64,000 nt of DNA from Imbricaverruca yamaguchii (Eukaryota; Arthropoda; Thecostraca; Neoverrucidae), in NCBI GenBank assembly GCA_034440575.1, contig JAOTOL010001468.1, positions 702,501 through 766,500 of the forward strand, written 5' to 3'. Position 1 is the first letter of the stretch. Each line of letters begins with the position of its first letter. A model generated the notes under the pieces. That model ran no database searches. It had not been told where the DNA came from and saw only the letters and a program-made list of their open reading frames with translations. The position numbers and the translations under genes were made by a program. Below are positions 18,714 to 30,832 of this stretch, piece after piece.

Positions 18714-19175
18714 CTGGCAGCTCCTGTGTCTGGCTCCAGTGGCATCCTCCTGGAGAGCTGGCAGCTCCTGTGTCTGGCTCCAGTGGCATCCTGCTGGAGA
18801 GCTGGCAGCTCCTGTGTCTGGCTCCAGTGGCATCCTGCTGGAGAGCTGGCAGCTCCTGTGTCTGGCTGCATCGGCATCCTCCTGGAGAGCTGGCAGCTCC
18901 TGTGTCTGGCTGCATCGGCATCCTCCTGGAGAGCTGGCAGCTCCTGTGTCTGGCTCCAGTGGCATCCTGCTGGAGAGCTGGCAGCTCCTGTGTCTGGCTC
19001 CAGTGGCATCCTCCTGGAGAGCTGGCAGCTCCTGTGTCTGGCTCCAGTGGCATCCTGCTGGAGAGCTGGCAGCTCCTGTGTCTGGCTCCAGTGGCATCCT
19101 GCTGGAGAGCTGGCAGCTCCTGTGTCTGGCTCCAGTGGTATCCTGCTGGAGAGCTGACAGCTCCTGTGTTGGGCG
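18714..19175. repeat. 44-bp minisatellite, ten copies
   Basis: Unit starts CTGGCAGCTCCTGTGTCTGG and contains AGTGGCATCCT and CTGGAGAG. Copies start every 44 bases from 18714 to 19110, with a partial unit to about 19175. Two sequence types alternate (GCTCCAGTGGC and GCTGCATCGGC). Because 44 is not a multiple of three, all six frames stay open with a 132-base cycle, so the long open frames here are artefacts. Confidence 0.93.
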
Positions 19176-20930
19176 GTTCACATGGGTGTCCGTCGGCTCA
19201 GCTCACTCGTGCACGTGAGTCGTTCGCATTTTACGGCAACGGCGATGCGGCGTATCCTGGGAGATTCAACACCGGCATTTTGCGGATGCGCTTTTCATTG
19301 GAATTTGTCTTATACGTTTTACCTCAAGTCGTGGTGCAAAGGAAAGGCATTCAATGTGTCAATTGCATAGTTCACCTTGCACTTTGGTATGTCGTTTAGA
19401 CGCGTCTTGTTCATGGAGTTCCTTAACATAATAGCGTAATTAGCCGCGTGAGTCGCGGAGTGGCTGCCATCTGCTGGTAAGTTTTGGAAACACAATGTCA
19501 GTGATAGTTATTATTTGCATTATTACTATTAATATTTGCTATTGATATTACGACAGGTCGAATGGTTAGGACCTATGGGTGGGAAAATGGCCTGTGGTCA
19601 ACCTGGTAGACCGTCACGAAACGCCTGACTGTCAAGTGGTGCAGTTTACCAATAATTGCTGTGAAGCGGCACAGCCTATATTCCCTGTGGCCAGCCAGAG
19701 TAAAGGTATATTGGAAGATACTTCCTTGACCGACTATGCCAGAAGGCCAACGTACATATGCCGAAGTGGGTGGATGAAAATACTTATTGTTAAATAAGCC
19801 AATTTAGTAAGAGTATTCTGCAAAATAGTTCCACATATACCAGCACTGGCACCAGCCGGCACCAGCGAGTCTCAATGGGTATGTATGTACATTTAATATT
19901 GCGTGACTGAACAACATTCACCCCATTTGTATGTAAGTGATTAAAAACAATTGTACAGGTGAATATCATTCACCCCATTTGTTTGTTTGCTTACGCCTCT
20001 TGGGTGGGCTGCTCCATAATGTATCAGTTGTTCAGGAGGTATGGTATGATGATACAATGTGCCAAGTTGAGATGCTTCTTTGAAGCAGGCCATGATAAGT
20101 GGATCACTCACCAATCACACTCACATTCACCCACCATACTCCAATGTAATACCAATAGCCCATTGGCAATATGAACGGGAGCATGTCAGGGGAATCTTTG
20201 TTTGGTCATTGCATATGAATCGAAAGGACATCTCTAAAGAATACTGGTGCTGACATATTTGTTAACTTGTTTCACCCCTTAAATCAAAACCACTCAGTGT
20301 ATTCAGATAACTAAGATGACGAGGTTTCATGGTTACCAAGTGAGCAAATATTATCTAATAAAGGTATATTATGCATAGACCAGCAATTTGGCACCATATG
20401 CTCAGTTAAATTGCACAGTACAGTTTTCCTGTTCTGGGTCTAAATCCAGTCCCATATTCCTTCCCTCGCCTACCTTTCCACTCCCGGTTGTCCTGACAAC
20501 ATACTTTTCTAAGTCATATATCTGTAAAGCAGCTAGTCTAGCTGGGTTGTTTCCTCGCGTTCGTCGCTTGGAGCTGTTGATCCATGTTATTTCTTTCCTG
20601 TGTGGCCCGTGGCAACATCCATGATTTAATGTTCCGCTTATGATTGGGTGCATGCGCACACGCTTGTGTTCCTTTGTTTTTCTTGCCATGGATTTGCCAT
20701 TTTGAAATGCCAGTTGCAGATTTGCTTCTTATCCCACAGTTTGCCCAGCACCTTCACTTGCTTTGCACTCTTTACCGTGAGGATGTCCTGCACAGTTGAG
20801 TTGGTTTTGTGTTTTCATGCTGGTTTGAATTTTTCCTCAGACACCGGGTTCCTGTCACCTAAATCCTGGAAGTATATTAGTCACGCCCGGGCGCCAGCTT
20901 ACCCAGGCTGGCGCCCTCCTGGGTGCCCCA
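19176..20930. other. No gene recognised
   Basis: A short duplicated phrase (ATTCACCCCATTTGT at 19916 and 19968) is the only structure seen. Coding frames are short. Confidence 0.5.
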
Positions 20931-20934
20931 GCAC

Positions 20935-20989
20935 ACACAAACATCCACATACACACACACATCCACACACACACATCCACACACACACA

Positions 20990-21036
<47 letters not shown>

Positions 21037-21045
21037 ACTCACACG
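20935..21045. repeat. (CA)n microsatellite with CATCCACA interruptions
   Basis: A run of about 110 bases of CA dinucleotides, purest at 20985-21030, with CACATCCA and CTCACACT variants at the edges. Confidence 0.95.
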
Positions 21046-21123
21046 CACGTTGACAATTCCACCAATGTGGGGATGGTTGACTGCAGCGAAGAGAGTACCA
21101 TTGTGGCTGCCTTTAGCTCATCT

Positions 21124-21978
21124 TAAACGTCCTCCCGGTCAGATCATCGCACCCCATCTCCTGGGAGGCATAGTATAATGTCCAAAATAAGCGTTGTACG
21201 TAATGGAAAGTGGATTGAACGGAAAAGCTCGACGAGTATGGTCCGAAGCCACCCCACAATTTTATTCATAAAATGACTTCACTAGGGGTCCATAGGACCA
21301 CGACACTTCGTCATGTTTGGGCTCTGGGGAGTTCATTTTGGGGTAGATCGGAAAACAAAATTATTTGGAAACAGAAACGGATGGCGAAATTGAGCATGGC
21401 CACGAATGTTTGCTCACCCGGAAAATCAACATGTTTTTATAAATTTGCCAATTTTTTTAGCGTTCAATGTTCTTGAATTTTCACTTTTATAATAGGTAGA
21501 GCGCAGCGAGGAACGTTGTGTTCAATCAATATTTTCCTCATAAGGAGTTATCTTAAACATTAACAACATAAGATCTTATCTTATTCAGATATTTAAAAAA
21601 CCCAATGGGCAAATATGCTCAACAAATAAGTCATCAAGGACGACAAAATTTTAAGAAATGATCTGATACATATTGTTGCATCCAGGACAAAAAGCAAACG
21701 TTGAATCTTTCAATCGAATATGTTTATCCGTTGAAGCGTTACTACTGGTTGAACTGTTTTGGAGGCGACCTCACTAGGCCTTAGGTCACTCGGTGAGCGT
21801 AGATGACCTGACCACAATATTTTCACACATGTCAAACTGATGTGGAAAAGGCATGCCAAATTTCGGCGCGCTGCCATGTGCCGCTCCTTCACCATGCGTG
21901 GAAAACCTTATGTGGGAGTAAATGACCCCCACCCCACCCCCACCCCACTAACCCCCACCCCCAGGTGGGGCGGATAAA
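21124..21978 (+). mobile_element. TTAA MITE, copy 3 (degenerate)
   Basis: Starts near TTAAACGTCC with CCGGTCAGATCATCGCACC. It retains AAAGCTCGACGAGTATGG, GTTGCATCCAGGAC, TTATCCGTTGAAGCGT and ATGTGGAAAAGGCATGCC. The 3' end has been overwritten by a CCCCACCC run. The internal CRE position reads ATGACTTCAC. Confidence 0.65.
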
Positions 21979-22680
21979 AGGGCATATGTACGTTTATAAA
22001 TAGTACATTACTGCCATTCTCCGTAAGATGTAGCGCAGTGGGAGCCAGCAGGTGTAATGTTATGGTGGCCTCATGCTACACAGCTTCTCAGAAACATCCG
22101 AGTGGGAGGTCAAATTGACTCGCCTTCACGCCGCCAGGTTAACTTGTCGATAATTCGGGATTCAGGCAAAAATAACCTGATATGAGTTTCGCATGACGTC
22201 ACAGTCGGTAATCTACTGACCCGGTTCATTTTTATAGTCATGAGATCGATAAAAGTTGCATGCTTCGAATATCCAACGCGTGTCCTGCGTTCTCTCTTTG
22301 TTTCAAGCTAATGCTTTTATAGCTTTGCTATAATTATCGAGATACGCATACGATTAATATTGCATCCATCTTGGGTAATCCACACACGTGCCAAAGCATC
22401 GCATGGTGTTTATCAGAAGGAACTGGGGTCAAATATGGCCAACGACCATTGTCATGCTGACAAATCGCCGACTTGTTCGCATGTCAAGGTGACCGACTGT
22501 CAACAGTCATAAATTGTTATTTGTAGTTACATAGTCATTAGTATAGTCATTAGTCATTTTGTAGTATTTGTAGTTTATAGTCATAAATCGTAATCAACTA
22601 GTGTGCTCTAGCTGGTCAAGTTCAGCGGCCTGAACTCTCGTGATCATACTCGTTCAGCAGTCATACTGTGTTTGATTCAT
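21979..22680. other. No gene recognised; TAGTCATTAG short repeats at 22520-22600
   Basis: Only short direct repeats of TAGTCATTAG and TTTGTAGT are visible. Confidence 0.45.
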
Positions 22681-22683
22681 TGA

Positions 22684-23190
22684 ATCCAGGAGTACCTATG
22701 CAACACCTCCATAAGGTGGGCTCCGTCTGAGGAGTCCTCAGTCACTCTCAAGTCGCAGTTCATGTTCCCTGCCAAGATTGGGCGGTCCTGGAGTCTTGTC
22801 AGGAAGCGTTGTGGCTCGTGCTCTAGCTGGTCAAAGTCAGCGGTCAGCTGTTTGCCGGCAGCTGATGGATGGGGGTGGGGGACGAGTGGAACACGATGCC
22901 ACGATCGCGTTCAACATTGGTTTTTACCCCGATGAACCATAGCTTGGTGGCTGGGTTATCGTTCTTGATAGTGGGAAACCCTCTTTTTCGAAGCCTCCGC
23001 AGCTGATAAAGCGACCCCACAGTAACCTCGTCGCCAGGCACCTGGTCAGCCATTGCTAGTTGATGACCGGAGAGGTGTAACAGGCAGTTATCTATCCCCG
23101 GCTTTAAGCATGTCCCTGCAAGCATGACTACGTCTGCTCCCGGGTTTGACACTTCATGGCGAAGGATCCTACGGTGTAAACGACTGTTCA
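22684..23190 (-). pseudogene. LINE-type endonuclease domain relic 1
   Basis: The minus strand reads ADVVMLAGTCLKPGI near 23140, corresponding to the xxDVVxLxETWLKPxI motif that opens the endonuclease domain of non-LTR retrotransposons. Downstream, after a frameshift near 22860 and a stop, it reads RPILAGNMNCDLRV, corresponding to the GDFNxD catalytic motif (here GNMNCD). The glutamate of ETW and aspartate of GDFN are both lost, so this is an inactive fragment. No reverse transcriptase segment is nearby. Confidence 0.6.
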
Positions 23191-23309
23191 TTTAAAGACG
23201 TAGTGGAGCTACCTCCCGTGCGTCTGGTGCCGGCTCTCCGTGTCTGCATGAGGAGCCGGCACCCTTCCGACCCTGCACCCCCGAGAACGAGCCGTGGCGC
23301 CGCGCCTGC

Positions 23310-23560
23310 CGCGGTGGGCCACACGCCGCTGATTGGTTCTCAGCCGGTCAGCTGGCTTATCTGGGTCATCAGGCGCGGCGCCAGGGACGCCGGCCGGTGG
23401 GTCACTCTCCGCTGATTGGTTATCGGTCGGTCAGTTTATCTGGGTCATTAGGCGCGGTGCCAGTGGGGCCGGCTGGTGTGCCACTCTCCGCTGATTGGTT
23501 GTCGGCCGCTCAGCCGGCTTATCTGGGTCATCAGGCCCGGCGTCAGTCAGGGCCGCTGTT
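23310..23560. repeat. About 83-bp tandem repeat with CCAAT boxes, three copies
   Basis: Each copy contains CGCTGATTGGTT, a GGTCAG/GCTCAGCCGG block, CTTATCTGGGTCATCAGG and a GGCGCCAG-like block. GATTGG occurs at 23331, 23414 and 23493 (spacing 83 and 79). The inverted CCAAT motif in every copy is notable but no associated gene is seen. Confidence 0.8.
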
Positions 23561-25230
23561 TGAAGTCAGTGGTCCGAGGACTGGGTGGACAGCAGAACAC
23601 TCGCTGGAGATGTGTGTCCACGAATGGCGTGGATCCACCGACGGTGTCGGTAGACGGCGAACCTGCACCAACACTCGAACAGCGGCCAGCGGCGCAAGTT
23701 ATTTGGCAATGCCGTGATGCGATCTCTCTGTCGCACACGCCCTGCCATCCGCCTTCTTATCTTCACACCGTTACCGCACTGAGTAGCACAACCACTGACT
23801 CGTCCCCCGTTATATCAGCCACTCCATCACGTTCGACGCAAGGCCGCAAAAGGTGGTCAGTAACAGAAGTGAAGTGCGCTCTTCTTGTTGCGCCGCAGCA
23901 GCTGTCCTACAGAGCCCTTTCCAGTGCATTAACCCATCCCCTTCCCAATTGAAAACGAGACGCTCGACCCTTCACAGAAGATATGTGCCAGGCACACCCA
24001 CTCAGATACCTGATGGTATTATTGCGCAGGTTCATTCGTGTGTCATGGTATAACGATAATGGCATGGCAAACTCGATCGCTAAAGCCACTTTTACCGTCA
24101 GAAACGGTTGTTTGTCGTCTGACACAACTGTGTAAATGCTTGCAGAAAATATAGGATATCCTCAGTTTTCACTCCTCTCCAAATGTCTGCGGACCGTTTT
24201 CCGTGTGAACAATACGCAGCCACACTCCGAGAACCGACGAAACGCTTGTGCGGATGTTTGTCAAGCGTGGTTACGACGCTAAACGCACTGTGCCGGGATG
24301 TGAAGCTCAAACATGTCGAAGCTTGGTTGGCACGGTTCTACAATTTACGCAAATGCACGTAAAATAAGGTGCACATACGGCAAATACACGTAAGCGCAGA
24401 CAGATGCACGTATAGCAAATACACGCTAGCGCAGACGTGCGAATGCAAATGTAAGCAACCGCAAAGGTACGTGAACGCAAAGGCTGGAGGTTGTGGAGAG
24501 CACCTGGCTCGCGGTGGTCAAAATGTGTGCGATTAAACTCGACATGATCTAAGTGTGCTAGAGTAGATCAGCCGATTTTAAATTTGCAACTATAAAATCC
24601 AGAAGATCTGGAAAAACATTCGCCTGAACTGCACCAGGTTTGAACGCGATTCATTGCGGCCTAGCGCTGCGCTGGGAGGCGATTGGCTGATAAAAATTGC
24701 CAGCTCAACCGAAAGCGTCAACGACAGGAAGATCAATGATAGCGGAATGATAGGAGCGGTATGGTGCTGAGTGGGTGAGGGGTGGGACAAGGTGTTATCA
24801 GATGGCAGTGAGCTGTGTGGGTGGGACCTAATCGAAGGTAGGCGAGGACGACAACCTCATGGAGACATGCTTGATTCATCCGGCGATTTATTTTTAACCG
24901 GAGGGTGTCATTTCTACAGCCGCCACGGGTTGAGCTGTTCCCGGCAGTGAAACGGCACAAATGCTGTGAAACTTGCATCGCAACGGCACAGATGTCGAGA
25001 CAGATCTGGTACATTGATGCTGCCGCTGATATTGACGAGCGAGTCACTGGTGGCGAAGGGGCTTATTTCCCCTGTTTCTCTGCTATAACAGCCAAAGGAA
25101 CGGAGAGAGCAGCTAAGCACTGTCATTGCCTTCAAATGATCACCTCGGGCATGTTGAGAGAACAGAATTGACATCAAGATTATCTCCGGTCATGTTCTAT
25201 GACGTCATCCAGTCGTTCGTCGGATGTGTT
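23561..25230. other. No gene recognised; tandem ATGCACGTA/AATACACG motifs at 24350-24480
   Basis: Short phrases such as GCAAATACACG and AGCGCAGAC recur at about 50-base spacing between 24350 and 24480. Other open frames are short. Confidence 0.45.
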
Positions 25231-25231
25231 T

Positions 25232-26066
25232 TTAACCCGTGCCGTCTCGGGTGAGTCTTCAAATGCCTCCTCCCCCTAAGGCTTTCCGCGGATAGTAAAA
25301 GAACGGCGCTCGGCAGCGCGCCAAAATTTGTCATATCGTTTCCCACATCAATCTGGCATGTTGTGCAAATTTTTTGAAGCCAGGTCATCTAGGGTCAACG
25401 AGTTAGTCTAGGTCAAGTGAGGTCACCTCAAGAAAAATTCAACCAGTCGTCACACGTTAACGGATACAGATAGTTTAATGAAACTTTCAGCGTTTGCTTA
25501 TCTTTAGGGATGCAACAATACGCACCATAATAATTTGTCATATTTTTTCTGTTTTTGATTACTGATTAGTTTTGCATATTTGCCCATTAGTAGTAGTATT
25601 AGAGTTCAATTCGAAGATTCTAGCTAAAGTTAGCATTTTTTTTTCGGAGCATGTTGACTTCGAACAACGTTTTTCGTTCCGCTCTAGCCATTATAGAAAA
25701 GGAAAATTAAAGAAAACTTTAAAACCCAAAATTTGTACATTAAAAAAAAATCGGGATGTCCCAATTATTTATGGTCCTGGTCGATTTCCCTGTCACTTTC
25801 TTATTCCAATTTTTCTTCAAATCTCCACCAAAGTGAACTCACAGAGCCAAAACATGATGTAAGTCGTGAAAATCTAGGCTCCCTAGTTGCGTCACTTTCG
25901 GGGGAAATTGGGGGTGGTGTCAAACCCTACTCGTCAAGCGTTTTCCGATGACACATCTTTCGTTTTCGTGTGATGTTTAGTTTGGAGATTAGAGGCGGTT
26001 CCTATCAACCCCACTCCCCTCCCCGGGACGGGGTGTGAGGATCTGACCGGATTGACACGGTGTTAA
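25232..26066 (-). mobile_element. TTAA MITE, copy 4 (minus orientation)
   Basis: TTAACCCGTGCCGTCTCGGG at 25232 is the family's 3' end in reverse. The element runs back through CACATCAATCTGGCATG, ACTCGTTGACC and ACGCTTTAAC-like segments to GGGACGGGGTGTGAGGATCTG, and closes at TTAA (26063-26066). Both TTAA ends are intact. Confidence 0.8.
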
Positions 26067-26770
26067 CGTCTCAACCGGTTGCTTGTTTTATGAGATAATG
26101 TTACAATAAGACCTCATAGGCGTCATGCCAGATTATACCAATATGCAAAATTCTGTAGCATATCAGAATATTTAAGCCAGTTTTTTTTTAACTTTTCCGA
26201 AAATATGTTCTAGAAAATTATTTGCACTGCATGCTGAATCAAAACGAAAATTTAATCTCCTCTCCTCGATTGACTCGACTTGATGACTCGAGGCCAGAAA
26301 GTGCTTACATGGGCAATGGAAGGCACACACTGTATGTATTCAACCACACTCGAGATTTGTTGTTACCCTATGCCCTAGCTTGCATTAAAAGGATGAGTTC
26401 TCGAAAACAGTGCAATATTTTACTTGACGTGACCTGTGACCATTCCAGTGACTTCCAAGTAAACATCAATTAGTTTATCTCGATCAAAGTTATGAGACTA
26501 TCGAATGGTGATTGAATCGACTTAATCGATTCCTTGGTTGCGAAGATACAATGGGGCGCCCCCTCCCCCAGTGACTCGTGTGAATGCAAATACCCCAGTG
26601 ACTGCCGCGTTAAAGGTGCATTGAAACGCCGCATTGATCGTAAAGTGGCATTGTCACTGCTGGTCTTGATCAAGGCGCGGCGTGTACCCGAGCTGGAAGA
26701 TACGTCTTTATCTGTTGTTCGTGAGCTGTTGATTACGCGGTGACACCTGTGATCTGTCTGGACTGTGAGG
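26067..26770. other. No gene recognised
   Basis: Frames of up to about 120 codons on the minus strand (26470-26841) run into the adjacent minisatellite and have no recognisable domain. Confidence 0.45.
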
Positions 26771-26784
26771 TTGGTGCACGTCAG

Positions 26785-27228
26785 TGCCGGACCAGCGCCC
26801 TGGGGTGTCATCTTTGTCAGTGACAGACCAGTGGCAGGCACCCTGGGGTGCCGTCTTTGTCAGTGCCAGACCAGTGGCAGGCTCCCTGGGGTGCCGTCTT
26901 TGTCAGTGCCGGACCAGTGGCAGCAGCCTGGGGTGCCGTTTTGTCAGTGCCAGACCAGTGGCAGGCTCCCTGGGGTGCCGTCTTTGTCAGTGCCAGACCA
27001 GTGGCAGGCACCCTGGGGTGCCGTCTTTGTCAGTGCCAGACCAGTGGCAGGCACCCTGGGGTGCCGTCTTTGTCAGTGCCGGACCAGTGGCAGGCACCCT
27101 GGGGTGCCGTCTTTGTCAGTGCCAGACCAGTGGCAGGCACCCTGGGGTGCCGTCTTTGTCAGTGCCAGACCAGTGGCAGGCACCCTGGGGTGCCGTCTTT
27201 GTCAATGCCGGACCAGTGACAACTCCTA
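26785..27228. repeat. 43-bp minisatellite, about ten copies
   Basis: Unit contains CCAGTGGCAGGCACCCTGGG and GTGCCGTCTTTGTCAGTG, with starts every 43 bases (for example 26828 and 26871). One copy has lost a base in GTTTTGTCAG. Open frames across it are by-products of the repeat. Confidence 0.93.
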
Positions 27229-27904
27229 GGGCAGCCTTTTTCATCAAGTTGGAACAGACCCATCGCTGCGCATGAGCCAACAAAGATGAAGTAGAATATG
27301 CGATAGTTTGTCCCAAGCGCAACTCGAAAATATACAAGCCATCATATTTCTTGAAGCGCTTACTTCTGCCCGATGGGGAAGCCAAGACTGAAGCCTATTC
27401 TCAGAGATAATAACTGACCATTTTTTAAGTTACCTTGATCATTCCTGAGCCGATCAGTATTCACGATGATGAACTATGATATGATATTGGAGTATCACGT
27501 TTAAAGCCTCCTAATATTTACATCCATTTCCAATTCATCTGGGCCCATTTCCAAATATTTACACATTGCATCTATTGGACAAGTCAGATGATTGTATTGA
27601 CGATATTGATTTATTCTTTAATCGGCTGCTGTCCGACTGTCTCCAAGTATTTATTTTTCAACTAAGTTTAATTTCTGGCCGTCGCTTCGCGGCTGAGGCA
27701 CGGCTGATGAGGCATGACTCGTTGCATGCCTGAGGACATAGTCAAGTTAAAAAAAAAACTACAGTAGATCAAGGAACATGCTTTGGAAATGCACCACGAC
27801 AAAGGAGAAATCATCGCCGCGCTTCACGCGCCGAAGTCGGTATCCAACAACTGACTTTTTCGGGGACCTACTCTTCAGAAAATCCCGGAGAAGAAAGTCC
27901 CTCT

Positions 27905-28208
27905 TCAGAGCTCCCTTTTAAAAATGCCTGGTTGCGCCACTGCCACTCGCCCTGGTTGGCTCGTCACGATGACATCAATGAGAGCGCGGTCATGCCGGTA
28001 GGCTGGTTTGACGGTGTTCGCGGGTGTGAAGCCGTTTGTCGTGCACACCTCGCGGAGACAACTTCCTCGTGAATTGATTCCGGGTGTCTGAGCCAGGAGA
28101 CACGCATTGAAGTCGCTCGCTATCGTGATCGTGTTTCCAGGACGAGCCACCGACATGACGACGGCACACCTGAGAGTTTTCAGGCCACCTCAGCGTTGAG
28201 GTCGTCAA
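27905..28208 (-). pseudogene. LINE-type endonuclease domain relic 2
   Basis: The minus strand reads NTITIASDFNACLL, then GSCLREVCTTNGFTPAN and DRALIDVIVTSQPG. This matches the order GDFNA, L..xxxxNGF and the IDxI(V)xS motif of the retrotransposon endonuclease domain. The upstream part (28208-28150) is in a different frame. The first glycine of the GDFN motif is Ser. It is too short and broken to be active, and is not obviously the same family as relic 1. Confidence 0.6.
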
Positions 28209-28299
28209 GATGTGATCTGCTTTGACGAGCAGTGAAAGTTGAATGACGGTATGCTGACGCGAGCATAAACTTCCTCGTTACCAGAACCAACGACCGGTC

Positions 28300-28420
28300 A
28301 GATAATCGCCAAGTTATAGTCTGTAGTCTGATAGTCCTGATATATATATGTAGTCTGATAGTCCTGATAGTCCTGATATCTGTAGTCTGATAACGGTCCT
28401 GATAGTCTGTAGTGATTGCA
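28300..28420. repeat. Short tandem GTAGTCTGATAGTCCTGATA repeats
   Basis: The phrase recurs four to five times with variable spacing and a TATATATA interruption. Confidence 0.75.
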
Positions 28421-30030
28421 TTTGATTATGCTTGCAGTCAGTGAATCAAGAACCAGCCTGGTCGCTCCCTGGCACCCAGCATGCAGTCTTGTCTATAGAC
28501 CGATCAATGACGATCATCTTAAACTGTAGATGAGACCGACATTGCCACCAATCGGTTGGGTGTGTTTCCGGCTTCCACGGGCCTTGCACGCTGAAATCGT
28601 CAACAGCTTTGAGCCCTGCACCGAAACCAGGTAAGCTAAGCGTGGGAGAGTTGATGTTTGATTGTCCAACCAGCAGCTGGCGGGAGGTCGAGCCCAGTCC
28701 GAGCTATCCCCTCCTCTGCGTCACCTATCGCGTGGTACCAGCGTCCAGGGACGATGACCGCCTGGGGCTAGCAGCCCTGACAGGTGTGGCAGTACATGGA
28801 CGGACTCAGGAACCTTACTTGGCAGGCGGGTCGATGGGCTACCAAAAGTGCTGGGCCTGCTGTCACTGAAATCACTGAGAATTTGAGGCACTTACACCCT
28901 CACGTATTGAAGGAGTTAAACACAAAACATTGCTGCATGCAGACATGAAATGCGCAAATTACGTCAAACGCATCACAGCCAACCCCTCTTGCATTCCAGA
29001 ATTCAGGCGTCCCGACAACAGAGTCAAGCTCATCCGGACCTGAACACACAGTTGCTTTACGCATCTGAAAATGCATCTGAAAGCGAGGAAACTTGTCCAC
29101 AGAGAGGAAAGATCTAGGAGAAACACCACTGCGCAAGCGTATGAAGTTTGTTCCGATTCGAAACCGTGCATGTTACGAAAACGAACCAAAGACCAAAGTT
29201 ATAGACCTGGCCGAGATCCCGCGATTATAATTAAGTATGACCTTCTAAGGTCAATGTTTGACCTTCCAGGTCAGGTGAAATATATTTTTTGTTGTATTTG
29301 CCTAAGAAAATCGTCAGTTATGTCGAAACTACTGTCTAAATATGAACGTAATGGCCGGAAATATGTTTATTTGTATCTTGCGAACATAACGACATGTCAC
29401 ACGATGTGAGCGGACCAATATATCATGCACCAAATGAGGTCAAAGCCGTGACCCCAAATATCAAACTTTTTGAAAAGTGGTTCCAATTTCGAAGTTTAAA
29501 GTTACCCAGGGTAAAAATGGACACTGAATTCGAATTCAGCACGAAAAATTACCGTAGGTCAGCTAGAAAATGTGGAAAGGTCAACCGAGGACAACGAGGT
29601 CAACCGAGGACAACCGAGGTCAACCAAGGTCACCGATTTTTGGAACATTGTTTTTCAATGGGAACCCATCTGGGCATCTGCATTTTTATTATATGCCCAT
29701 AAATACTCTAAGTACGTAAAAAATGCGTGCGATAATCACGTATTTGTTGAAAACTGGTCAAAGATGCTCTCCTGTATGACCTCATAGCTCCGTGACCTGA
29801 CATGACATCCAAAAAATATTTCACCAAAAGTCCTCAAAAGGTTTCCCCAAAGGGTACTGAAAATATCAGAGCGATCCGTTCATAGGTTTGGAAGGAATAC
29901 ACAAAAACCTAAGGGGTGTTGCACCCCCCCCCCCCCTATGCGGGCGAGGGTTAAAACACACTCAGAGCAGAAAACGAATCAGAAGCTGGAGGAAGCTGAA
30001 CATTTTGGAAGATGTACCGAGGGCACCCAT
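28421..30030. other. Repeat-rich intergenic DNA with AGGTCA-type motifs
   Basis: 28421-29190 shows nothing recognisable. At 29235-29275 and 29575-29640 there are repeated TGACCTT/AGGTCA words and a 12-base tandem (GAGGTCAACCGA). A C run is at 29924-29936. The style resembles an old dispersed repeat. Confidence 0.4.
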
Positions 30031-30039
30031 CATGTTGTT

Positions 30040-30832
30040 TTAGCTAATTTCCAAACTAAGCGTCACACAAAGATGAAAGAGGTGTCATCGGAAAGCGTTC
30101 GACGAGTAGGGCCCGACACCACCCCCAAAATACTTCCCCTTCAAAGTGACGTCACTATCGGGTCTAGTTTTTTCACGATTTACATCACGTTTTTCGCTCT
30201 GAGGAGTTCATTTTGGGGATATTTAAGAATAAAATATTTGGAATCGAGAAAGGACAACGAGATAGACCAGGATCGTACCATTTTTTGGACACACAAAAAT
30301 AAAAGTTATATTTTTTCAAAATTTTTAAATTTTGAGTTTCCAAGGTTTATTTCATTTTCCTTTTCTAATTGGTAGAAAAACGTGAAAACAAAAGAACGGA
30401 CAGAAAAACGTGGTTCGATGTCAACTTGCTATGATAAAAATGCTTACTTTAGCCGGAATCTTTGATTTTAACCCTACTGGGCAAATATGGAAAACTAGTA
30501 TGTAATCAAAAACGGAAAATGGAAAAATTACTCTCTTGCGTTTTGTTGCATCCCTAAAGATAACCAAACGCTGAAAGTTTCAGTAAAATACCTGCATCCG
30601 TTAAATCGTGATGATTGGTTGAACATTTTTGGAGGTAACCTTACTTGACCTACACTAACTCGTTGACCCAAGATGACCTGACTTCAAACGTTTGACACAA
30701 CATGCCAAATGGGTGTGGGAAAAGGTATGCCAGATTTCGGCGCTCTGGCCGGGCCGTTCTTTCACTATCCGCGAACAATCTGAGGAGGGGGAGGGGCGGT
30801 TAAAGGCACCCCCCCGGAAACGCGCGGGTTAA
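30040..30832 (+). mobile_element. TTAA MITE, copy 5 (5' end lost)
   Basis: Family landmarks from CCAAACTAAGCGTCACAC onward, with AGCGTTCGACGAGTAGGG, TGACGTCA (30147), TTGCATCCCTAAAGATAACC and ACTCGTTGACCCAAGATGAC. It ends CGCGCGGGTTAA. The 5' inverted end and TTAA are not recognisable. Confidence 0.75.

Noticed and set aside
18714..27228. CRISPR-like arrays
   Set aside because: The repeats are head-to-tail without unique spacers, in an animal genome; they are minisatellites.
26765..27275. Overlapping plus-strand frames of 120-163 codons
   Set aside because: By-products of the 43-bp minisatellite, present in several frames with equal merit.
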